A stretch of DNA of 64,000 bases from Streptomyces sp. Alt3 (GTDB taxonomy: Bacteria > Actinomycetota > Actinomycetes > Streptomycetales > Streptomycetaceae), in contig NZ_CP120983.1 of assembly GCF_030719215.1 (NCBI RefSeq), positions 5,270,001 through 5,334,000 of the forward strand, written 5' to 3'. Of the stretch, positions 59,032-64,000 are shown one piece after another (positions within the stretch are counted from its first letter, which is position 1; each line of letters opens with the position of its first letter). The translations under genes and the position numbers were made by a program. The notes under the pieces were generated by a model. The model was not told the DNA's origin, did not search any database, and saw only the letters and a list, made by a program, of their open reading frames with translations.

Positions 59032-61647
59032 GTGCCAGGCATCCAGGACACCCAGCTGTACTGCCTCGCCGACCGTACGTACTACGACACTCCGGCCCGG
59101 CTGCCCGACGAGGAGTCGCGGTACCGGCTCGACACCGATCCGCCTCCGGAGGGCTGGCGCCGTGAGGCCGTGGGGCTGTGGACCTCGCTGGTGCCCGAGG
59201 GGGTGAAACCGGCCGAGCAGGGCTGGAAGATCCATGTGTCCACCGTCCCCGGCGAGGCCGAGGCCACCCTGCGCGACACCGCCCGGATCTGCGTCCGCCA
59301 CGGTGTGCCCTTCAAATTCCTGCGCAGCGAGAAGGCGTTGCTGCTGGTGGCGGGCAAGCACATGAACCGCAGCGGCGCCGGTAAGTTCATCGCGGCCTAC
59401 CCGCCCGACGAGCCCGTGTTCCTCGCGCTGGCCGACGAGCTGTCCCGGACGCTGGCGGGACGCAGCGGCCCCTACGTCCTCAGCGACCTCCGGATCGGCG
59501 ACGCACCGGTCTACACGCGCTACGGCGCCTTCGTCCCCCGCTGGTGCGACGACGCCGGGGGCCGCCGGGTCCTCGCCCTGCGGGACCCGTCCGGGAAGCT
59601 CGTCCCCGACGAGCGCGGTGTGGTGTTCCGGACGCCCTCCTGGGTCGAGGTCCCCGAGGCGCTGCGCCCGCACCTCGCTGCACGCGCCGCCGCCCGCGAC
59701 GACACCTTCCCGTACAAGGTCACCGAGGCCCTGCAGTTCTCCAACGCCGGCGGGATCTACCTCGCCGAGGACACGGGGACGGGGCGGCGCGTGGTGCTGC
59801 GCGAGGCACGTCCGCACTGCGGACTCGACGCCGCGGGCGACGACGCCGTCACCCGCCTGCACCGCGAGCACCGGGCGCTGACGGCGCTGGCCGGACTCGA
59901 CTGCGTACCCCGGGTGTACGGGGTGCGGACCGTGTGGGAGCACCACTTCCTGATCGAGGAGCACATCGAGGGGAACACCCTGCTGGAGGAGATCGTCGCC
60001 CGCTTCGCCCTCGTACGCGGGGCCGACTCGGCGGACGAACTCGCCCCCTACGTCGCCTGGACCGAGTCGGTGACCGGTGAACTCGCCCGGGCGCTGGAGG
60101 CGATCCACGCGCGCGGCCTGCGCTTCGGCGATCTGCACCCCTCCAACATCATCGTCCGGCCCGACGGGCGGATCGCCCTCGTCGACTTCGAGTACGCCAC
60201 CGCGCTCGACGACAAGGACACCCCGCTGGCCGGCGCCCAGGGCCTCCAGGCACCGCAGGGCACCCCCGGGACGGAGGCCGACGCCTACGCGCTCTGGGCG
60301 ACCTGGCTCAGCATGCTGATGCCGGTCATGGAGATGGCCGGACTGGAGCGGGCGAAGGCCCTCACCCTGGAGCGCTGGGCCCGACGGCGGTACTCGCTCC
60401 CGGCCGGAGCGGGCCCCCGCAGGCCGGGACTCCTCCACGGCCTGGACGCCTCGCGACGGCGCGAGGACGAGGTGGCCGCCCTGTTCGAGGGGCCGGAGGT
60501 GGACTGGGCCGGGCTCCGCACCCGGCTGCTGGCCGGGATCCACGCCGGAGCCACACCCGGGCGGGCGGACCGCCTCTTCCCGGGCGGGCCCGACCTCTTC
60601 GCCACCGGCGGCACCGACCTCGTGAACGGTGCGGCGGGCGTCCTGTACGCCCTGCACCGGACCGGTGCCCCCGTCCCCGCGGAGTGGACCGACTGGCTCG
60701 CGGCGGCTGCGCTGCGCAGGGACCCCGCAGGGGCAGGCGGACTCTACGACGGGCTGCCCGGCGCCGCGTTGGTGCTCTCCCTCCTGGGCCGCGCCGAGCA
60801 GGGACGCGAGGTGTGGGAGCGTGCGACGTCCCTCGCACCGGCGACGGCCTCGGCGGATCTGTTCACCGGGCGGGCCGGAACCGCGCTCGCGGCCCTTCGC
60901 ATGGCCCGCGTGGACGGTGCGGCCCCCGACCCCCGGCTGGTCGACGACGCCCTGCGCACCGCCCGGGACCTGGACCGGCTGGTACGGGGCGAACAGGTGG
61001 ACGGCATGCGGCTGCCGGAGTCGGCCGGACTGCTGCGCGGGCTGAGCGGAGCCGCCCTGCTCCTCCTCGAACTGCACACGCTGACCGGCGAGGAATGGCT
61101 GCGCCGGGCGGCCCGCACCGCCCTGGGACGCGAGGCCGCTCACCTCGTCACCATGGACGACGGCTCGCTCCAGGTGAAGGACGGCCGACGCCATCTGCTC
61201 TACCTCGGACAGGGCAGTTCAGGGGTCGCGCTGGTCTCCCAGGCGTACACCGCCCGGTACGAGGACGAGGAGCTGAGCGCTCTCATCCCGGGCGTGGCCC
61301 AGGGCTGCGCCATGGAGTTCGTCCGCGAGCCGGGGCTGTTCACCGGGCGCGCCGGCCTCGCGGCCGCCGCCGGCCAGCTCGACCCCGTGACCCGGACCGG
61401 CCAGGGAGTCCTGGCCTCCGTGCGCAACCTCGCCTGGCACCTCGTCGCCGACGAGGACCGGCTGCTCGTCCCGGGTGCGACGCTGCGGCGCTTCTCCGCC
61501 GACCTCGGCACGGGAGCGGCGGGTCTGCTGCTCGCCCTGCACTTCCTGTCCGGGGGCCGCGACGGGGGCGCCGGGGGACGCGACCCCGGAGACCAGCAGG
61601 CCGGGGAGAACCTCCCCGGCCTGCTGGACCTGCTCACCCTCGGCTGA
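59032..61647 (+). CDS. lanKC: class III lanthionine synthetase LanKC
   Basis: An 871-aa three-domain enzyme. An N-terminal lyase-like domain (about 1-200) and a Ser/Thr kinase-like domain (about 215-480) come first, with the catalytic loop RFGDLHPSNIIV (Asp367) and VDFEYA (Asp385). A C-terminal LanC-like domain (about 500-870) follows. The zinc Cys/His of true LanC are missing (LYLGQGSSG where CHG would be), which marks class III. It would phosphorylate and eliminate Ser in the core and may close thioether rings. GTG 59032 starts after a GAGAGAG stretch. The end overlaps the SARP gene by 14 bp, tail to tail. Confidence 0.92.
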   Translation: MPGIQDTQLYCLADRTYYDTPARLPDEESRYRLDTDPPPEGWRREAVGLWTSLVPEGVKPAEQGWKIHVSTVPGEAEATLRDTARICVRHGVPFKFLRSEKALLLVAGKHMNRSGAGKFIAAYPPDEPVFLALADELSRTLAGRSGPYVLSDLRIGDAPVYTRYGAFVPRWCDDAGGRRVLALRDPSGKLVPDERGVVFRTPSWVEVPEALRPHLAARAAARDDTFPYKVTEALQFSNAGGIYLAEDTGTGRRVVLREARPHCGLDAAGDDAVTRLHREHRALTALAGLDCVPRVYGVRTVWEHHFLIEEHIEGNTLLEEIVARFALVRGADSADELAPYVAWTESVTGELARALEAIHARGLRFGDLHPSNIIVRPDGRIALVDFEYATALDDKDTPLAGAQGLQAPQGTPGTEADAYALWATWLSMLMPVMEMAGLERAKALTLERWARRRYSLPAGAGPRRPGLLHGLDASRRREDEVAALFEGPEVDWAGLRTRLLAGIHAGATPGRADRLFPGGPDLFATGGTDLVNGAAGVLYALHRTGAPVPAEWTDWLAAAALRRDPAGAGGLYDGLPGAALVLSLLGRAEQGREVWERATSLAPATASADLFTGRAGTALAALRMARVDGAAPDPRLVDDALRTARDLDRLVRGEQVDGMRLPESAGLLRGLSGAALLLLELHTLTGEEWLRRAARTALGREAAHLVTMDDGSLQVKDGRRHLLYLGQGSSGVALVSQAYTARYEDEELSALIPGVAQGCAMEFVREPGLFTGRAGLAAAAGQLDPVTRTGQGVLASVRNLAWHLVADEDRLLVPGATLRRFSADLGTGAAGLLLALHFLSGGRDGGAGGRDPGDQQAGENLPGLLDLLTLG

Positions 61648-63517
61648 GGAGACGGGAAGCACCGCCCCCGGGGGAGAGCGCCGGCCGGCGTGCGCCGGCC
61701 CCCTCGGGGCCCGCCTCCTCACGTACGTACAGACAGAGGAGCCGGGGCACCTCGTACAGCGCGGCATGTGCGGTGACCTCGCCCGAGGGGGAGGTCACCG
61801 CGCCGGTGTCGATGAGTGACTCGACCGCCCGGATCGTGCCCCGCTCGTCGCTGTCCAGCGCCGCCATCGCCCGCTCCAGCGTGAAGCCGCCGTCCCACGC
61901 GAGCCCCGCGACACGGGCCAGGGCCCCCCGGTCACGGGCCCCCAGGTCCCGCCAGCCCGCGGCGAGCCGTGAGCGTACGGACACGTCCCCGGCCACCAGC
62001 TCGTCCAGGGCCGCCGCCGGGTCGTCGAGCCGGTCCGCGTACTCCGCCAGCGGAAGGTGCCGCAGCACCGCCAGCCGCATCCCGCTCACCGCAACCGCCA
62101 ACGGCAGTGCCCCGCACGCCCGCACGATGCGCACCGCGGAGGCCCGGTCCGTCCGCAGCCGGTCCCCGCCGATCAGCGTCCCCAGCAGCTCAAGTGCCTC
62201 GTCCTCCCCGAGGGCGGCGAGCGCCGTCCGGTGCACCGCTTCGAGACCGGCGAGCTGACCGCGGGCGGTGAGCAGCACCGAACTCCGCCCGGCCCGGGGC
62301 AGCAGTCCGCGAACCGACGCCTCGTCCGCCACGTCGTCCAGCACGATCAGCGCCCGGTGCCGCGCCAGCCAGTCCTGCCAGGCTTCCTCGGCCCGCGCGG
62401 CATCCGGCCGGCCGGGGCCGCCCACCCCGCACAACCGCCCCAGCTCGTCCAGCATGTCGTTCCGGGAGCGGGGCACGCCGTCCTCCCTGCGCGCCCGTAC
62501 GTGGACCCGACCGTCGGGGAAGCTGTCGGCGAGCATGTGGGCCGCCCGGACGGCCAGTGCCGACTTCCCCACACCGGCCGGGCCGGAGACGACCAGCACG
62601 GCACCCTCCGGGCTCCCCGACACGTCGAGCAGCCGCGTCAGTTCGTCCTCGCGGCCCGTGAAGTGCCTGCTGTCCGCGGGCAGCGACACACCGCCCGCCG
62701 CGCTCCGGGGAGCGGAGGCCCGCGAGGACCGGCCCTCGCCGAGCATCGCCCGGTACAGGCCCGCCATCGCCGGACTGGGTTCCAGACCCAGCTCCCGGGC
62801 GAGCAGCTGCCGGTAGTCGTCGTACACCGCCAGTGCCTCCGCCTGACGCCCGGTCTGGTGCAGGGAGTTCATCCACGCGGCCCGCAGCCGCTCCCGGAAG
62901 GGGTGGCGTTCGACGAGGTCCCGCAGGCCGTCCACCGCGACGCCCGCCCGGCCCGTCTCGATCTCGGCCTCGGCCCAGTCCTCGTAGACCGTGAGGCAGC
63001 GGGCCTCCAGGCGTTCGGCCTCCTCCGCGACCCCGGCGGAGTCCCGGAGGTCGTGCAGCGGCGGACGCTCCCCCCACAGGTCCAGTGCCTCCCGCAGCAG
63101 CCGGGCGGCGGTGCGCAGGTCGCCCCGCTCACCCGCGGCCCGGCCCGCCCGGGCCAGCGTCCGGAAGCGCAGGGTGTCCAGCTCTCCCTCCTCCACCCGC
63201 AGCCGGTAGCCGCCGCAGTCGTGCACCACCCGGCCCCGGTCGTCGCCGTCCACGGCCCCGAACAGCGCGCGGGCGGCACTGACATAGACCTGGAGGTTCT
63301 TGCGCGCGGTGCGCGGCGGGCCCTCCGGCCACACCACGTCGGTGAGCACGTCCACCGGCACGGGGGTGTTGGGCCGTGACAGCAGGGTGGCCAGGACCAG
63401 CCTCTGCTTGCGTGGTCCGAGCGGCAGCGGCCTGCCGTCGATCACCGCCGAGAGCGGCCCGAGCAGCGAGAAGTACACCGTGGCGGGGGAGCCGGGGCGG
63501 ACGGGGGGAAGGGGCAT
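61634..63517 (-). CDS. SARP/AfsR-type pathway regulator
   Basis: A 627-aa regulator. It has an N-terminal OmpR-like winged helix (about 10-95: FSLLGPLSAVIDGRPLPLGPRKQRLVLATLL), a bacterial transcriptional activation domain (about 100-250) and an NB-ARC ATPase (Walker A GPAGVGKS, about residue 295; Walker B LIVLDDVADE) with a helical end. This is the AfsR-like layout of cluster-situated activators. AGGAGG precedes the ATG at 63517. Its likely targets are the GATACCG/CATACCG heptamers at 57151-57168. The TPR domain of full AfsR is absent. Confidence 0.9.
   Translation of the reverse strand: MPLPPVRPGSPATVYFSLLGPLSAVIDGRPLPLGPRKQRLVLATLLSRPNTPVPVDVLTDVVWPEGPPRTARKNLQVYVSAARALFGAVDGDDRGRVVHDCGGYRLRVEEGELDTLRFRTLARAGRAAGERGDLRTAARLLREALDLWGERPPLHDLRDSAGVAEEAERLEARCLTVYEDWAEAEIETGRAGVAVDGLRDLVERHPFRERLRAAWMNSLHQTGRQAEALAVYDDYRQLLARELGLEPSPAMAGLYRAMLGEGRSSRASAPRSAAGGVSLPADSRHFTGREDELTRLLDVSGSPEGAVLVVSGPAGVGKSALAVRAAHMLADSFPDGRVHVRARREDGVPRSRNDMLDELGRLCGVGGPGRPDAARAEEAWQDWLARHRALIVLDDVADEASVRGLLPRAGRSSVLLTARGQLAGLEAVHRTALAALGEDEALELLGTLIGGDRLRTDRASAVRIVRACGALPLAVAVSGMRLAVLRHLPLAEYADRLDDPAAALDELVAGDVSVRSRLAAGWRDLGARDRGALARVAGLAWDGGFTLERAMAALDSDERGTIRAVESLIDTGAVTSPSGEVTAHAALYEVPRLLCLYVREEAGPEGAGARRPALSPGGGASRLLSRG
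61683..61700 (+). terminator. hairpin behind LanKC
   Basis: GGCCGGCG-TG-CGCCGGCC is a perfect 8-bp stem 36 bp after the LanKC stop, inside the 3' part of the convergent SARP gene. It is a plausible transcript end for the plus-strand set, though GC-rich palindromes also occur by chance in coding DNA here. Confidence 0.4.
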
Positions 63518-63728
63518 CAGCGGGCCTCCTGGCCGGGGGAGGGGCGACGAGCTGCCGTACCGTGCCGATGCTGCCGCGACGCGGAACGGGGCACATCGGT
63601 GACCGCCCCGCATCTTCCGGGCGACGCACCCGACCCCCGCCGTCCGATGCCCCCATGTTGAGGGCCTGTTCCCCCATCCCGAGGGCCTGGTGCGGGCGGG
63701 TAGGCCGGCCGGATGGGGGAACGCCTGC

Positions 63729-64000
63729 TCAGGGCACGTCGACCACGCACTCGGCGGCGAACTCGCACAGGGCCGTACGGTTCGCCCGGCCCGTCTTGCT
63801 CAGCAGGCTGGCCAGGTGTTTCTCCACCGTGCGGGGTGAGATGGAAAGCCGCCGGGCGATCTGCTGGTTGCCCGGCCGTTCCGCCAGCAGCACGAACACC
63901 TCGTACTCGCGCGGGGTCACCCCGTTGGTCCGCAGCGGCGGAGGGATCCGGTCCCGTCCGTCACGGTGCTGGGTCACGCTCACCCCCGCCTGCCGCAGCG
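63729..64000 (-). CDS. LuxR-type regulator, C-terminal part (cut by window edge)
   Basis: The last 90 codons of a regulator ending in a LuxR helix-turn-helix (LTPREYEVF-like NGVTPREYEVFVLLAERPGNQQIARRL, then SPRTVEKHLASLLSKTGRANRTAL). The frame stays open to base 64000, so the N-terminal domain (a receiver or a large ATPase) lies outside. GTG codons near 63983 could start a short stand-alone protein, but the N-terminal residues look like an interdomain linker. It lies 211 bp upstream of the SARP gene on the same strand. Confidence 0.85.
   Translation of the reverse strand, partial: LRQAGVSVTQHRDGRDRIPPPLRTNGVTPREYEVFVLLAERPGNQQIARRLSISPRTVEKHLASLLSKTGRANRTALCEFAAECVVDVP

Overview
The window is high-GC DNA with strong third-position G/C bias, frequent GTG starts, 4-bp stop/start overlaps, TAT-type signals and MsiK-style sugar ABC operons without their own ATPase. 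The gene families (Asp23-like, DUF397/XRE pairs, DUF6177/DUF6507, Imm49, SARP regulators, class III lanthipeptide synthetase) point to a Streptomyces or close relative. No rRNA, tRNA, CRISPR array or complete insertion sequence was seen.

Layout. (1) 1-1.2 kb: end of an upstream gene, an Asp23/Gls24-family protein and a DUF5713-like protein. (2) 1.2-9.7 kb: a glycan-oligosaccharide operon on the minus strand (binding lipoprotein, two permeases, LacI regulator, GH5-like and GH3 glycosidases) with a 17-bp palindrome at its head. (3) 9.9-16.2 kb: a frameshifted small kinase, an XRE/DUF397 regulator pair beside a 19-bp palindrome, two small coupled proteins, RidA, and a coupled pair of AAA+ ATPase and TPR membrane protein. 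(4) 16.3-32.2 kb: a type VII secretion island: EccD, a MinD/ParA-like ATPase, EccC, DUF6177, three small helical WXG-type proteins, a 724-aa polymorphic toxin and its probable immunity gene. Beyond these lie a wrecked second toxin (nuclease type) with an intact Imm49 immunity gene, and a scar of three gene fragments. (5) 32.2-38.1 kb: PucR regulator, sodium:solute symporter, agmatinase/guanidinobutyrase-family ureohydrolase and a TPP-dependent enzyme, possibly an arginine or guanidino-compound catabolic operon. (6) 38.1-50.1 kb: ordinary chromosomal genes: a fused ABC exporter, a secreted S37 peptidase, a NagZ-like GH3 enzyme, a LysR gene with a frameshift divergent from an EamA exporter, and a sugar-phosphate isomerase-like protein. 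(7) 50.2-64 kb: a RiPP gene cluster.

The RiPP cluster is the most interesting part. A 52-aa precursor gene at 57298-57456 carries the class III leader motif LDLQ and a short Ser/Cys core. It heads a plus-strand set with an MFS exporter and a class III LanKC synthetase. Divergent from it is a long coupled minus-strand operon: radical SAM/SPASM-like enzyme, heme-oxygenase-like diiron protein, an 81-aa protein resembling the 'aroma-sacti cluster' family, a large cyclase/AAA/TPR signalling protein, a cytosolic subtilisin and a GAF protein. A SARP regulator and a LuxR-type regulator close the window. A SARP-style pair of heptamers 11 bp apart lies upstream of the precursor. Combining LanKC with a radical SAM enzyme and a diiron oxidase suggests a doubly or triply modified peptide.

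Three otherwise normal genes (kinase 9908-10545, LysR 47396-48305, radical SAM 55852-56936) are each broken by one inserted or missing base in GC-rich sequence. Whether these are real mutations or sequencing errors cannot be decided here. The second toxin has at least four lesions and is a genuine pseudogene.
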